Shown here: piece by piece, positions 19,205 to 28,318 of the stretch
Position numbering within the stretch: the stretch's first letter is position 1
Layout of the letters: each line of letters starts with the position of its first letter
Source of the DNA: Magnetovibrio sp.
Lineage (GTDB): Bacteria; Pseudomonadota; Alphaproteobacteria; Rhodospirillales; Magnetovibrionaceae
Direction: 5' to 3'
Length of the DNA: 64,000 nt
Assembly: GCF_036568125.1 (NCBI RefSeq)
Contig: NZ_DATCTF010000010.1
Span: 620,001-684,000 of the forward strand
Notes under the pieces: generated by a model
Told to the model about the DNA's origin: nothing
Databases searched by the model: none
The model's input: only the letters and a program-made list of their open reading frames with translations
Translations under genes and position numbers: made by a program

Positions 19205-20242
19205 TCAGGCCGCGGATTTGGAGGGCGAAGAGGCGGGGGCCAGCTCAAGCATGCGTTCCAGCGGCTTCAAGGCGCGCACGCGCAAGTCTTCGGGCATGGT
19301 GATGGCCGGGGCCTCGTTGAGCATGGCCAGGTAGATTTTTTCCATGGTGTTGAGCGCCATGTACGGGCAGCTCGAACAGCTGCACCCGCCGTCGGCACCG
19401 GGTGCGGCGTAAAAAGTCTTGTCCGGCGAAGCTTTTTCCATCTGGTGGATGATGTGCTGTTCGGTCGCGACGATGAATTCCGTGGCCGGATTGTCGTGCA
19501 CGAAGCTCAAAATCTGGCTGGTCGATCCGACGTGGTCGGAAACCTCGATGATGCTTTCGGGGCATTCGGGGTGCGCGGCGACCAAGGCGCCCGGATGCTG
19601 GCTTTTCAAACGGGTGATTTCGCGCGCCGAAAACTGTTCGTGCACGATGCAGGTGCCCGGCCACAGGACCATTTCACGCCCGGTCTTGCGTTGCAGGTAC
19701 GCGCCCAGGTGGCGGTCCGGGGCGAACAGGATCGGCTGATCCTTAGGCAGGTTGTTGATGATGTGCTCGGCGCTCGACGACGTCACGATCACGTCGGACA
19801 ACGCTTTAACCTCGGCCGAGCAGTTGATGTAGGTGAGCGAGATGTGATCGGGGTGCGCATCGCGCCACGCCTTGAAGGCCTCGGCCTGACAGCTGTCTTC
19901 CAACGAGCAGCCGGCGTCGGCGTCGGGGATCACCACGGTCTTTTGCGGGCTGAGAATTTTCGCCACTTCGGCCATGAAGCGCACGCCGGAAAACACGATC
20001 ATGTCCGCGTCTGTCGCGGCGGCCTTGCGCGACAGGTCCAGGCTGTCGCCGACGAAATCCGCCAAATCCTGAATTTCGCCGTCTTGGTAGTAGTGGGCCA
20101 AGATGATGGCGTTCTTTTCACGGCGCAGGCGTTCGATCTCCGCCTCCAGGTCGAGGTGCGGGTCGATGTCGGTTAAGGTTTTCGCCGTGTCAGCGGGCAT
20201 GATTACGGTATCGGTCATGGTGGGTCCGGCCGGGGCCGTCAT
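19205..20242 (-). CDS. nadA: Quinolinate synthase NadA
   Basis: 345 residues. NadA binds a [4Fe-4S] cluster and condenses iminoaspartate with dihydroxyacetone phosphate to give quinolinate. It has IILAHYYQDGEIQDLADFVGDS at the N-terminus, and conserved cysteines in DAGCSLEDSC, WPGTCIVHEQF and the C-terminal GGCSCSSCPYM. ATG 20242 is used; an in-frame ATG at 20218 is an equally weak alternative. First gene of the nad operon. The upstream 90 bp contain no motif I can assign. Confidence 0.97.
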   Translation of the reverse strand: MTAPAGPTMTDTVIMPADTAKTLTDIDPHLDLEAEIERLRREKNAIILAHYYQDGEIQDLADFVGDSLDLSRKAAATDADMIVFSGVRFMAEVAKILSPQKTVVIPDADAGCSLEDSCQAEAFKAWRDAHPDHISLTYINCSAEVKALSDVIVTSSSAEHIINNLPKDQPILFAPDRHLGAYLQRKTGREMVLWPGTCIVHEQFSAREITRLKSQHPGALVAAHPECPESIIEVSDHVGSTSQILSFVHDNPATEFIVATEQHIIHQMEKASPDKTFYAAPGADGGCSCSSCPYMALNTMEKIYLAMLNEAPAITMPEDLRVRALKPLERMLELAPASSPSKSAA

Positions 20243-20338
20243 CTTTCATTACGGGGAATCTGCAAGGCTCTATCTTAACGGCCTAGATGTGGTTGGGAAA
20301 GAGCCTGAGAACAAGCTGTGAAATGCCCTTGAAACAGA

Positions 20339-20367
20339 AAACGAGGACCTGGGCAAGGTCCTCGTTT
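20339..20367 (-). terminator. Rho-independent terminator of the gene at 20421-20777
   Basis: A perfect 11-bp inverted repeat (AAACGAGGACC / GGTCCTCGTTT) with a 7-nt loop. On the minus strand it is followed by TTTTCTGTTTC, a U-rich tail. It lies 54 nt past the stop of the small unknown gene and upstream of nadA, insulating the nad operon. Confidence 0.8.
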
Positions 20368-20420
20368 CTCTGGCGTGGCGCCCCGACTGGCCCCTAGGGG
20401 TCGTGAACGGGATTGTGAAA

Positions 20421-20777
20421 TCAGTCGTGGGTTTCGAAACTGTACGTTGGGCCGTGAGCGGTCAAACCGCTGAGCGACGGGTAGTGATGGCCGACCCACA
20501 GGGCGCACAGCATCAATTTGCGCATGTTGCCGCTGTGGGCGCTGTCGAGCATCATTTGGCCAACCAAATCCAACGGCTGGGGCCGCAGAGCCGGTTCGTT
20601 GGCCGGGGTGAGGTGGTCGCTGATGGTCATCAAGCACTCGTCCATGGCTTCCAAACCTTGCAGCTCGAATTCCATTTGGGCTTTGCGGGTCAAGACCAAA
20701 GGCACGGTTGCGTCATCCAGCGACAAGCTGAAAATCTTGTCCGGCAGTGACGCGTTTTTTTGTAAGGCGGGGGTCAT
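20421..20777 (-). CDS. Small soluble protein of unknown function (118 aa)
   Basis: I do not recognise this protein. It is about 118 residues and acidic to neutral, with no membrane segment or signal peptide. It includes DATVPLVLTRKAQMEFELQ and LDLVGQMMLDSAHSG. ATG 20777 has GGAG 7 nt upstream; a longer frame to 20843 lacks a ribosome site. It is monocistronic, followed by a strong terminator. Confidence 0.65.
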   Translation of the reverse strand: MTPALQKNASLPDKIFSLSLDDATVPLVLTRKAQMEFELQGLEAMDECLMTISDHLTPANEPALRPQPLDLVGQMMLDSAHSGNMRKLMLCALWVGHHYPSLSGLTAHGPTYSFETHD

Positions 20778-20912
20778 ATTGCGGCTCCATTGGCGGCGCT
20801 CATTTTGTATGACCAACATCGCGCGGTTTGAGCCAAAGCTCAACCGCGCGAAAGGTTATCCGCCCTGTATTAAGTATGGGAGCCCTATACGAAGGTATCA
20901 GGTTTTGAAAGT

Positions 20913-22103
20913 TCAGACGCCAAACGCCGCCAGACCCGTCTGCGCACGACCCAAGATCAAGGCATGAATATCGTGGGTGCCTTCATAGGTATTCACGGCT
21001 TCCAGGTTCATGACGTGGCGGATGACGTGGAATTCATCCGCGACGCCGTTGCCGCCATGCATGTCGCGCGCGACCCGGGCGATGTCCAAGGCCTTGCCGC
21101 ACGAGTTGCGCTTGAGCATGGATATCGCTTCCGGCGCGCCTGTGCCTTCGTCCATCATTTGGCCCAGGCGCAGGCAGGCGTGCAGCCCCAGCGTGATTTC
21201 GGTCTGCATGTCGGCGAGCTTTTTTTGCACCAACTGTGTCGCCGCCAGGGGGCGGCCGAACTGTTGGCGTTCCAAGGTGTATTCCCGTGCCGCCATCCAG
21301 CAGAATTCGGCGGCGCCCAGCGCGCCCCAGGCAATGCCGAAGCGCGCCTTGTTGAGGCAGCCGAACGGACCTTTGAGGCCGCGCACGTCGGCGAACATAT
21401 TGTCTTCGGGCACGAACACCCGGTCCATGACGATTTCGCCGGTGATCGAGGCGCGCAACGAGAACTTGCCTTCGATTTTCGGTGTGCTCAAACCCTCCGC
21501 GCCGCGTTCGACGATGAAGCCGCGGATCTCGCCGTCCAGCTTTGCCCACACGATGCAGATGTCGGCGATGGGCGAGTTGGTGATCCACATCTTCGATCCC
21601 GTCAGCACATAGCCGCCATCGACCTTTTCGGCGCGGGTGCGCATCGACGACGGATCGGAACCGGCGTCGGGTTCGGTCAGGCCGAAACAACCGACCAGTT
21701 CGCCGCTGGCCAGTTTGGGCAGGTATTTCTGCTTTTGCGCTTCGCTGGCATAAGCGTAGATCGGGTGCATCACCAAAGACGACTGCACGCTCATGGCGGA
21801 GCGGTAGCCGCTGTCGACGCGTTCGACTTCGCGCGCCACCAGCCCGTAGGCGACATGCGAAACGCCAGCGCAGCCGTACTCTTCGGGGATGGTCGGGCCC
21901 AGCAGACCCAATGCGCCCATTTCGGTTATGATTTCACGGTGAAAGATTTCTTCGCGGTTGGCTTCGATGATGCGCGGCATCAAACGGTCTTGGGCGTAGT
22001 CGCGCGCTGTGTCGCGCACCAGACGTTCTTCTTCGCTCAACTGCGCGTCGAGCAACAGCGGGTCTTCCCATTGAAAATGCGGCTTGCTGGATGGGGAGGT
22101 CAT
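20913..22103 (-). CDS. gcdH: Glutaryl-CoA dehydrogenase (acyl-CoA dehydrogenase family)
   Basis: 396 residues. The acyl-CoA dehydrogenase fold shows [17 protein letters not shown] and [18 protein letters not shown] (FAD/substrate loops), the C-terminal [19 protein letters not shown], and the catalytic Glu in [17 protein letters not shown]. Pattern and length match GcdH, which oxidatively decarboxylates glutaryl-CoA to crotonyl-CoA in lysine/tryptophan breakdown. ATG 22103 has GGAG seven bases upstream. No LysR regulator or CoA-transferase is adjacent. Confidence 0.93.
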   Translation of the reverse strand: MTSPSSKPHFQWEDPLLLDAQLSEEERLVRDTARDYAQDRLMPRIIEANREEIFHREIITEMGALGLLGPTIPEEYGCAGVSHVAYGLVAREVERVDSGYRSAMSVQSSLVMHPIYAYASEAQKQKYLPKLASGELVGCFGLTEPDAGSDPSSMRTRAEKVDGGYVLTGSKMWITNSPIADICIVWAKLDGEIRGFIVERGAEGLSTPKIEGKFSLRASITGEIVMDRVFVPEDNMFADVRGLKGPFGCLNKARFGIAWGALGAAEFCWMAAREYTLERQQFGRPLAATQLVQKKLADMQTEITLGLHACLRLGQMMDEGTGAPEAISMLKRNSCGKALDIARVARDMHGGNGVADEFHVIRHVMNLEAVNTYEGTHDIHALILGRAQTGLAAFGV

Positions 22104-22187
22104 ATCGGGCTCCAAGATTGAAAAATCAGAACCCACGATACCTAACAGGTCGCATTTCATCTGTCATGAAATTGGTGTAGGGAAAGT

Positions 22188-22877
22188 TCAGCCGTTGGCC
22201 CGGCGCAACGGCATCGAGACCAGCTTCGACGTTTTCAAGGTGTTGGTCGCAATGGTCGTCAGCAACACGTAGCTTTGCCCGTTGGCGTCGATCTTGCGTT
22301 TCATGATGGCGACCAGTTCGATGCCGTCGCCGCCCCACCAACGATAGGTGCAGCGTGGCGTGTCGCCCAATTGGTTGCGATTGCAGTTCGCATCGATGGG
22401 GCGCCCGTACACGCGGGCGTAGTTGTCGATCAGGGTTTGTTCGCTGAGATCTGCGTACGCTTCGTCCAAACGCAAACGGTAGATGCGCGCAGGTTTGACA
22501 GCGAAGGGTTTGTCGTTCACCTCGATGACTTCATTGTTATTAAACAACCACGCCACCATCAGCCCGCGGGGCGTGGAGACGGTCAACACGGGTTCGCCGT
22601 CGCGGCCTGCGGCGTTCTTTGTGGACGGGTGCAATTGACGCACCATCTCCGGCGTCATGCCCAGACGCACGCCGTTCATGGTGAAGTGTTTGTTGATATG
22701 GCGATCCGAAAGGACTCCTTCGACCATCGGCATGGAGCCGGGTTTGAGGGCGAATTTAAACGGCGATCCGAAAATGTGCCAATAGCCGCCAAACATCATC
22801 AGGACGAACACGCTGAAAACGACCAAAATGTTCGGCAGTTTGGTGTGGTGGCCGGGCAGGTGGCGTGCGCTGTTCAT
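22188..22877 (-). CDS. One-TM periplasmic protein of unknown function, paralogue A
   Basis: 229 residues. A single N-terminal membrane segment (about 14-33, ILVVFSVFVLMMFGG) is followed by a periplasmic domain with GVRLGMTPEMVRQLHP, IYRLRLDEAYADLSEQTL, YGRPIDANC and CTYRWWGGDG. The same order of motifs, including two Cys and a WW pair, occurs in the protein at 23124-23843, so the two are paralogues although they diverge strongly. I do not recognise the family. The LGMT start of the domain recalls small periplasmic repeat-type domains, but that is only an impression. Confidence 0.7.
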   Translation of the reverse strand: MNSARHLPGHHTKLPNILVVFSVFVLMMFGGYWHIFGSPFKFALKPGSMPMVEGVLSDRHINKHFTMNGVRLGMTPEMVRQLHPSTKNAAGRDGEPVLTVSTPRGLMVAWLFNNNEVIEVNDKPFAVKPARIYRLRLDEAYADLSEQTLIDNYARVYGRPIDANCNRNQLGDTPRCTYRWWGGDGIELVAIMKRKIDANGQSYVLLTTIATNTLKTSKLVSMPLRRANG

Positions 22878-23123
22878 AATTGACCTCGGGTTAATGCCGT
22901 TACGCGCTTGTTTTTAGAGGGAGTTTCAAGCTTCCGTTAGGCCTTTATTATAACAAGTTAACATATTGTTATCGAAAGGTTATTTTGCTCTCAAGTTGTC
23001 CGCAAACTAACGAAAATTTGGATAAAATTTTAGCAATTTACCGGCACCGGTTCGAAGCCGAAAAAAAAGCTTCGCCGGTGAAGCGAAGCCTAATTTCTTA
23101 GTTCAGGAAGAAGCAATAAGCGT
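22878..23123. other. AT-rich spacer between the two paralogues
   Basis: About 246 bp, markedly more AT-rich than its surroundings. The left part should carry the promoter of the 22188-22877 gene. The right part holds the terminator at 23061-23089. No ORF is convincing. Confidence 0.5.
23061..23089 (-). terminator. Rho-independent terminator of the gene at 23124-23843
   Basis: The minus strand reads GCTTCGC, a 7-nt loop, then GCGAAGC followed at once by eight T. It lies 35 nt past the stop of the upstream gene. Confidence 0.85.
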
Positions 23124-23843
23124 TTAGTTCGGGCCTTGCACGGTCGTGGTCATTTGACCACGCAGGATGCGGCTTTCCAGGCGGGTGTCGGTGGTGATCA
23201 AGGTGACCTCCAGACGCGGCGTGGGCTGGCTGGTGTCTTGGCGGCTGATCAAATCCAAGCGGACTTCGCCGGGCATCCACCAGCTGAAGCGGCAATCGCG
23301 CAGGCCGTCGGACATGCGTTTGGAGCACGTGGACACGGACGGCGCACCGTAGCGTTTGGCGATGGTGCCGATGTATTCGTCTTCGCTCATGCCCGTGATG
23401 GTGCGGTTCTGACGCACTTTGTAAGCGGTGTGGTAGGGACCGTCTTCGCCGTACCAGACGACGTACTGGGCGTCTTCGTCGGTGAACGACATCAAGATCG
23501 CGCCGTTGGACGCCATGGACTTTTGCGCGCCGGGCTGGCTGGTGCGCAATACGTCCATGGTGGTGCCCAGTTTGACGTTGCCCAACTGATAGCCGGAAGA
23601 ACCTTCGCCGCTGATCATGGTGAAGAACGAGCCCAGCTTGAATTCCATGCCGGGCGTGACTTTGATCATCACATAGGTGCCCAACACCAAAAACGTGAAC
23701 ACACACATGGCGAACAAGATGGCGACGTCGTTGTCGCGCCGCTTGCGTTTCGGTTTCGGCTTGTCTTGTTTGTACAGCACGTCGTCGCCGAAATCGTAAT
23801 CGGGGATGGTGTAGTTTCGCGATGAGGTGTTGGTGTGTGCCAT
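23124..23843 (-). CDS. One-TM periplasmic protein of unknown function, paralogue B
   Basis: 239 residues. A cytoplasmic N-terminus rich in Lys/Arg (KPKPKRKRRDND) is followed by one membrane segment (about 42-61) and a periplasmic domain with NVKLGTTMDVLRTSQPGAQ, YKVRQNRTITGM, YGAPSVSTC and CRFSWWMPGE. These match, in order, motifs of the protein at 22188-22877. The conserved Cys pair and Trp pair suggest a disulfide-stabilised domain. The gene is monocistronic, with its own terminator and a CRP-like palindrome about 75 bp upstream. Function unknown. Confidence 0.7.
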   Translation of the reverse strand: MAHTNTSSRNYTIPDYDFGDDVLYKQDKPKPKRKRRDNDVAILFAMCVFTFLVLGTYVMIKVTPGMEFKLGSFFTMISGEGSSGYQLGNVKLGTTMDVLRTSQPGAQKSMASNGAILMSFTDEDAQYVVWYGEDGPYHTAYKVRQNRTITGMSEDEYIGTIAKRYGAPSVSTCSKRMSDGLRDCRFSWWMPGEVRLDLISRQDTSQPTPRLEVTLITTDTRLESRILRGQMTTTVQGPN

Positions 23844-23916
23844 GGTTCTTTCCTGCTGAGCATGTCGGTTGGGAATCGACGTTTTTTAAAAGATACCCAA
23901 ACGTCGCGAGCAGGGC

Positions 23917-23932
23917 TGTGTCGGACGTCACA
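23917..23932. promoter_or_regulatory. CRP/FNR-like palindrome TGTGTCGGACGTCACA
   Basis: Half sites TGTGT and TCACA with a 6-bp spacer, in the gap between the pabB-pabC fusion and the start of the 23843 gene (about 75 bp upstream of it). One mismatch from TGTGA-N6-TCACA. Shares the CG...CG spacer edges with the site at 52784. Confidence 0.4.
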
Positions 23933-23941
23933 GCGTGGGGG

Positions 23942-25708
23942 TCAGAGCGGTTGCGCCACAATCAAGCCGCGCACCGAATTGCCCAGGAAAATGCGCTCGG
24001 CACGCTTCAGATCGTCGCGTTTCAGCACCGCTTCGACGGCCCGTCCACTGTCGAGCAGTTCTTGGCGCAAGGTGCCCGCCAACAGCCCGCACGAGGCCGA
24101 TGGGGTGAGCAATCGGCCGTCGAGCTCGACAAACAGATTGGTGAACGAGCCCTCCGTAAGCTCACCGGCGTCGTTGAGGAAAAGGACTTCGTCGCACCCC
24201 GTCAGAGCCTGTTGGCGTGCGCGTTCGTCGTCGTAAAACGCCCGATTGGTGGTTTTGTGGTAAACGAAGCGGTTGTCGCGGTCGATGCGTCGGTCGGAAA
24301 CGACGAACCGTAGTCGTTCCATTGCAGCCAAGGGGACCGTTTCTACCGCAATCTTTCCGGCGGCATCGACCAGCAATCGCGCTCGTAATGGGGCTTGTGC
24401 GTCGTCGGGGATGGCGCGGTGCAAGGCGGCGCGCACCGCCGCTTCGTCGAACGGGTAGCCGAAGTACGCCGCGCTCGCCGCCAACCGTGCCATGTGGCGA
24501 TCGAGCAGAGCGAAGCCTTCGCTCGGATGCCACGACAGGGTTTCCAGCAGATCAAACGGCTGGTGAGGCGCGGTTACAAACTGCGCCTTGAGGTGACATT
24601 CATGCCATTCCTGGACGGGGTCGGAATCGTAGACGATGCCGCTGCCGATGCCCATTTGACCCTGGTCGCGGTTGATTTCGATGGTGCGGATGGCAACGTT
24701 GAAGCGCAGCCCCTGGGGTGAGGCGTAACCCACCGCGCCGGTGTAAACGCCGCGCGGCTCAGATTCCAGGGTGCGAATGATTTCCATGGCCTTGACCTTG
24801 GGCGCGCCGGTTACGGAGCCGCATGGAAACAGCGCGTCGATGACATGTGAAAAGCGTGTTCCCGGGCGCATCTTGGCTTCGATCCCGGATGTCATTTGAT
24901 GCAGGGTCGGATAGGTCTCGACGCTGAACAAATCGGTGACGTTGACCGAGCCCACCAACGCGATGCGGCCCAGATCGTTGCGCAGCAAATCCACGATCAT
25001 CAGGTTTTCGGCTTTGGATTTCTCGTCATGACAAAGCCAGTGCTTGCGCGCTTCGTCGTCTTGCAATGTGGCGGCGCGCGCGGCGGTGCCTTTCATCGGT
25101 CGGGTACGCATCAGGTTGGCGTGGCTTTCGACGAACAGTTCCGGCGAAAGCGACAGGATATGGCGTTCACCCGTTGCGATCACCGCGCCGTAGCGGGCGC
25201 GTTGCTTATGGCGCAGATGCGCATACAGCGCCAGCGGATCGCCGCAAAAGTCGAAGCGTTGCTTGAAGGTGTGGTTGATCTGATAGACGTCACCGGCGCG
25301 GATATGCTCGCGGATGCGCTCGACTTGTTCGATGTAGTCTTCGCGGCTCAAGTCCATGCGCATGGGGCCGATGCCATGGGGGTGCTGCGCCCACGAATCG
25401 AACACGTCTGCGAGCAGGGGCTCTGGCGCGTCGAATACCCCCATCCAGATCAAAGGTCCGTCGAGCGGTTGCGGCAACAGCGGAACGAGTTTCGGTTCCA
25501 GCACGTAACCCAGCTCATATGCCAAGTATCCCGCGACATGATGGCCGTCCGCCAGCGCTTGGTCGATCTCTGCCAGTGCGGCAGGGGCGTCCTCGGGCCG
25601 TGTGCAGGTGATCACGCGTGACGGATTGGCGAACAGCCGTGCGCCGAGCCTGCCATCGTTTGGCAAGCGGGCGTCATCAATCAGGACATAGGGCGGTTGG
25701 GGCGTCAT
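23942..25708 (-). CDS. pabBC: PabB-PabC fusion: aminodeoxychorismate synthase component I / lyase
   Basis: 588 residues joining two folate-pathway enzymes. Residues 1 to about 370 are a chorismate-binding PabB domain (DVYQINHTFKQRF, TRPMKGTAARA, IVDLLRNDLGRIA, FPCGSVTGAPKVKAM, GIGSGIVYDSD). Residues from about 380 are a class IV aminotransferase-fold PabC (FALLDRHMARL, PLP lysine in YHKTTNRAFYDD, LNDAGELTEGSFTNLF). Together they convert chorismate, with glutamine amidotransferase PabA (not in the window), to p-aminobenzoate. Starts at ATG 25708; a GTG two codons earlier is possible. 20 nt downstream of the thioesterase gene. Confidence 0.95.
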   Translation of the reverse strand: MTPQPPYVLIDDARLPNDGRLGARLFANPSRVITCTRPEDAPAALAEIDQALADGHHVAGYLAYELGYVLEPKLVPLLPQPLDGPLIWMGVFDAPEPLLADVFDSWAQHPHGIGPMRMDLSREDYIEQVERIREHIRAGDVYQINHTFKQRFDFCGDPLALYAHLRHKQRARYGAVIATGERHILSLSPELFVESHANLMRTRPMKGTAARAATLQDDEARKHWLCHDEKSKAENLMIVDLLRNDLGRIALVGSVNVTDLFSVETYPTLHQMTSGIEAKMRPGTRFSHVIDALFPCGSVTGAPKVKAMEIIRTLESEPRGVYTGAVGYASPQGLRFNVAIRTIEINRDQGQMGIGSGIVYDSDPVQEWHECHLKAQFVTAPHQPFDLLETLSWHPSEGFALLDRHMARLAASAAYFGYPFDEAAVRAALHRAIPDDAQAPLRARLLVDAAGKIAVETVPLAAMERLRFVVSDRRIDRDNRFVYHKTTNRAFYDDERARQQALTGCDEVLFLNDAGELTEGSFTNLFVELDGRLLTPSASCGLLAGTLRQELLDSGRAVEAVLKRDDLKRAERIFLGNSVRGLIVAQPL

Positions 25709-25728
25709 AGGCACAGTTTAGCTTAAGA

Positions 25729-26151
25729 TCACGCGGTGTCGCGTTTGCGGTGCACGCGGGCGGTGAACGCGTCGCGGTCGATGACGAAGCGTTCGTGGCG
25801 GCCGCGGCTGATGGTGTCGACGTCGTCGTGGGCTTCGACCTCGAACACCAGCCGTTTGCCGTCCACTTCAATCAATTTTACGGTGGCGGTGACGGTCAAG
25901 CCCGGCGGGGTCGCGGCTTCGTGGCTGACGTCGACATGGGTGCCGACGGTCATTTCCCGGGGCCAGTCCAAGTGCGGTTCGATGGCCTTGATGCATGCCC
26001 ATTCCAAAAATCCGACCATGAAGCCGGTGGCGAACACTTCGGGCATTTCTTGAAATTCAGGCGCGTCGGGGTACAGCGACGGCACGGTTTTGCTGTCGGG
26101 GACGTGGTAGGCGTGCTCGTACACGATGCCGGGTCGCAGGGTGTCTTTCAT
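25729..26151 (-). CDS. Hotdog-fold thioesterase family protein (FlK-like)
   Basis: 140 residues. Short hotdog protein with an N-terminal RPGIVYEHAYHVPDSKTVPSLYP, and in the middle FATGFMVGFLEWACIKAIEPHL, then VGTHVDVSHEAATPPG. This is the pattern of the fluoroacetyl-CoA thioesterase-like family, where a Glu in the long helix and a His/Thr act in acyl-CoA hydrolysis. The physiological acyl group is not known. ATG 26151 used; 23 nt downstream of the GGDEF gene. Confidence 0.75.
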   Translation of the reverse strand: MKDTLRPGIVYEHAYHVPDSKTVPSLYPDAPEFQEMPEVFATGFMVGFLEWACIKAIEPHLDWPREMTVGTHVDVSHEAATPPGLTVTATVKLIEVDGKRLVFEVEAHDDVDTISRGRHERFVIDRDAFTARVHRKRDTA

Positions 26152-26174
26152 CGATACGTCCTCACTCGGGCCTT

Positions 26175-27632
26175 TTAAGCAATGACCGTGCGGTCGCGGC
26201 CTTTTTCCTTGGCCGCGTACATGGCTTGGTCGGCGCGGCCGATCATGACGACCTCGTCGTCGCCAGGGCGTACTTCGCAAACGCCGACGCTGCCGGTGAC
26301 GGTTCTGTCCGGCATGGTGGGGAAGAACCGGGCCGAGCGTAACGCTTCGCGGATTGCGTCGCTGAGACGCTGGGCGTCAGTGGCGGTGCAGTCGCTTGCC
26401 AAGATGATGAATTCCTCGCCGCCCCAACGGCAGATCAGGTCGCTTTCACGAGCCTGGGCGCGGATGATGTCGGCGGTGCGGCGAATGACGTCATCGCCGG
26501 CCAGATGGCCCAGCTCATCGTTGATGGGTTTGAAGTGGTCGATGTCCAGCATCAACAGGGAAAAGGGCCGTCCGTCACGTTTGTAGCGTTTGATGGCCTG
26601 GGTCAGCGACAGATCGAAATGCTCGCGGTTGTAAAGGCCCGTGAGCTTGTCGGTGATGGCCATGTCTTCCAATCGGCGTTGGAAGATGTTGATGGTGTAG
26701 GCGATCAGCAAGATGGTGATCAAAATCACCATCGGACCGATCAGCAAGTTGCGAATGAACCCGCGTTTCATCATCTTCAGCGCTTCGGATTCGGGCAATT
26801 CGATGAACAGGTGCCATTTCAGTTCCGGGATGAAGCGCGTGGTAAGAAGGATGCGTTCGTCTTGGGTGATGTAACTGTAAGAGCCACGATCGTGCGACAA
26901 CACATCTGCGGCAATTGCGTCGAGCCCGTCGATGTCATGAATATTTCGAGAGCCGACGACATCGGCCTCGGCGTGCACCTGGATCAATCCGGCGTCGTCG
27001 ACGAAATAGACATTGCGGCGAAATTCTTCTTGGTAGGTCTTGACCAGATCGGAAACCGATTTCAGACCCAGGCCGACGCCGGTCACGCCGATGAAGTCGC
27101 CGTTTTCATCGGTGACGCGGTAATTGATGAAAATCGTGATGTTGCCATCGATCTGGTAGTTGAAATCGACGTTGACGACATAAGGTTCCTTCATGTCGCG
27201 GGCAGCGAAGAACCAACTGTCATCGGGGTTGGATTCGCTCAAGATCTGGCCTGCGCCTTCATAGTGATAATAACGCTGGGTTTTGCCGGAAATGAAATAG
27301 GCCGTCGTGGTGTTGTAGGTCGTGCGGATTTGCGACAAATACCGTTTCATGCGGATCGGGGCGATCTCGCCGTCGAGCACCCATTCGTGCACGAAGGTGT
27401 CGTTGGCCATCATCGACGATATGAAAATCGGGCGCAGCAAGTCCGCCTGGATCGCGGAATAGACGTTGTTGCTGGAAAGCGGCAACTCGTTTTCCAAGAT
27501 GGTGGTGCGCAGCGCACCCTTGGAAACTTCATAGTTCAGCACGTTGGTGGCGACGAATCCGGCCACCAAGATCAGTGTGACGAGTGCAATCAGTTTGGTG
27601 CGCAGGGATAACACGCTCATAACGAACGCCAT
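26175..27632 (-). CDS. Membrane diguanylate cyclase with periplasmic Cache-type sensor
   Basis: 485 residues. TM1 (about 11-32), a periplasmic sensor of about 240 residues with a Cache-like beta pattern (IFINYRVTDENGDFIGVTGVGLGL), TM2 near 287-310, and then GGDEF (about 320-485). The active site reads RWGGEEF and is preceded by RESD, a probable I-site. It should sense a small ligand outside the inner membrane and make c-di-GMP. Cognate ligand unknown. No ribosome site distinguishes ATG 27632 from ATG 27620. First gene before thioesterase and pabBC on the same strand. Confidence 0.9.
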   Translation of the reverse strand: MAFVMSVLSLRTKLIALVTLILVAGFVATNVLNYEVSKGALRTTILENELPLSSNNVYSAIQADLLRPIFISSMMANDTFVHEWVLDGEIAPIRMKRYLSQIRTTYNTTTAYFISGKTQRYYHYEGAGQILSESNPDDSWFFAARDMKEPYVVNVDFNYQIDGNITIFINYRVTDENGDFIGVTGVGLGLKSVSDLVKTYQEEFRRNVYFVDDAGLIQVHAEADVVGSRNIHDIDGLDAIAADVLSHDRGSYSYITQDERILLTTRFIPELKWHLFIELPESEALKMMKRGFIRNLLIGPMVILITILLIAYTINIFQRRLEDMAITDKLTGLYNREHFDLSLTQAIKRYKRDGRPFSLLMLDIDHFKPINDELGHLAGDDVIRRTADIIRAQARESDLICRWGGEEFIILASDCTATDAQRLSDAIREALRSARFFPTMPDRTVTGSVGVCEVRPGDDEVVMIGRADQAMYAAKEKGRDRTVIA

Positions 27633-27772
27633 AATTTAACGAATGTCACGATTTCCCCCCAATCTTCTTTGTTCTTATTTTAAAACTGACCATAGAATAA
27701 ACCCCTATGTGGTGTCACGCTACGTTTGTGGCCCGCGTGCTAACATCGCCGAACACCAAGCAAGAGGATCTG

Positions 27773-28285
27773 ATGAGCGAAAAACTTTCCACCCGCGACG
27801 TCGAACTGCGTCTGGGCCAAATCAAGCTGCTGTCTTTGGATGTCGATGGCGTGATGACCGACGGCGGACTGTATTACACCGACGACGGCACCCAGTTTCG
27901 CAAATTCAACGTCAAAGATGGCCTGGGCATCAAGCGCGCCATCAAGTCGGGTGTGGCGATGTGTATCATTTCCGCCAGCAAGGCTACCTCGACCATCAAG
28001 CGCGCCGAGCACTTAGGCATACAGCATGTGCGCATAGGTGCGGAAGACAAGCTCACACACTTGCGCGAAATCGCCGCACAGGTCGGCGCCGACTTGCACG
28101 AAGTCGCGCATATTGGCGACGATCTCACCGACGTGCCATTGATGGAAGCCATCGGCTTGCCGTTGACGGTGGCCGACGCCGTCCCCGAAGCCATCCACGC
28201 GGCGCGTTACGTCACCTCAAAGGCGGGCGGCAAGGGCGCTGTGCGTGAAATCTGCGATTTGATCGTCAAGGCCCGCAGCTCCTAA
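27773..28285 (+). CDS. kdsC: KDO-8-phosphate phosphatase KdsC
   Basis: 170-residue HAD phosphatase without a cap domain, the length of KdsC. Motif I SLDVDGVMTDGGLYY, then KDGLGIKRAIKSGV, the loop IISASKATSTIKRAEHLGI, and motif IV HIGDDLTDVPLMEAIGLP. It removes phosphate from KDO-8-P for lipopolysaccharide core synthesis. The usual GRxS of motif II reads SASKA here. ATG 27773 has AGAGGA five bases upstream; a longer frame from 27707 is not supported. The usual lptC/lptA neighbours are absent; an M48 protease follows instead. Confidence 0.88.
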   Translation: MSEKLSTRDVELRLGQIKLLSLDVDGVMTDGGLYYTDDGTQFRKFNVKDGLGIKRAIKSGVAMCIISASKATSTIKRAEHLGIQHVRIGAEDKLTHLREIAAQVGADLHEVAHIGDDLTDVPLMEAIGLPLTVADAVPEAIHAARYVTSKAGGKGAVREICDLIVKARSS

Positions 28286-28318
28286 AAACGCCGGTAGGGC
28301 GGGAAAGGACATGATGCC

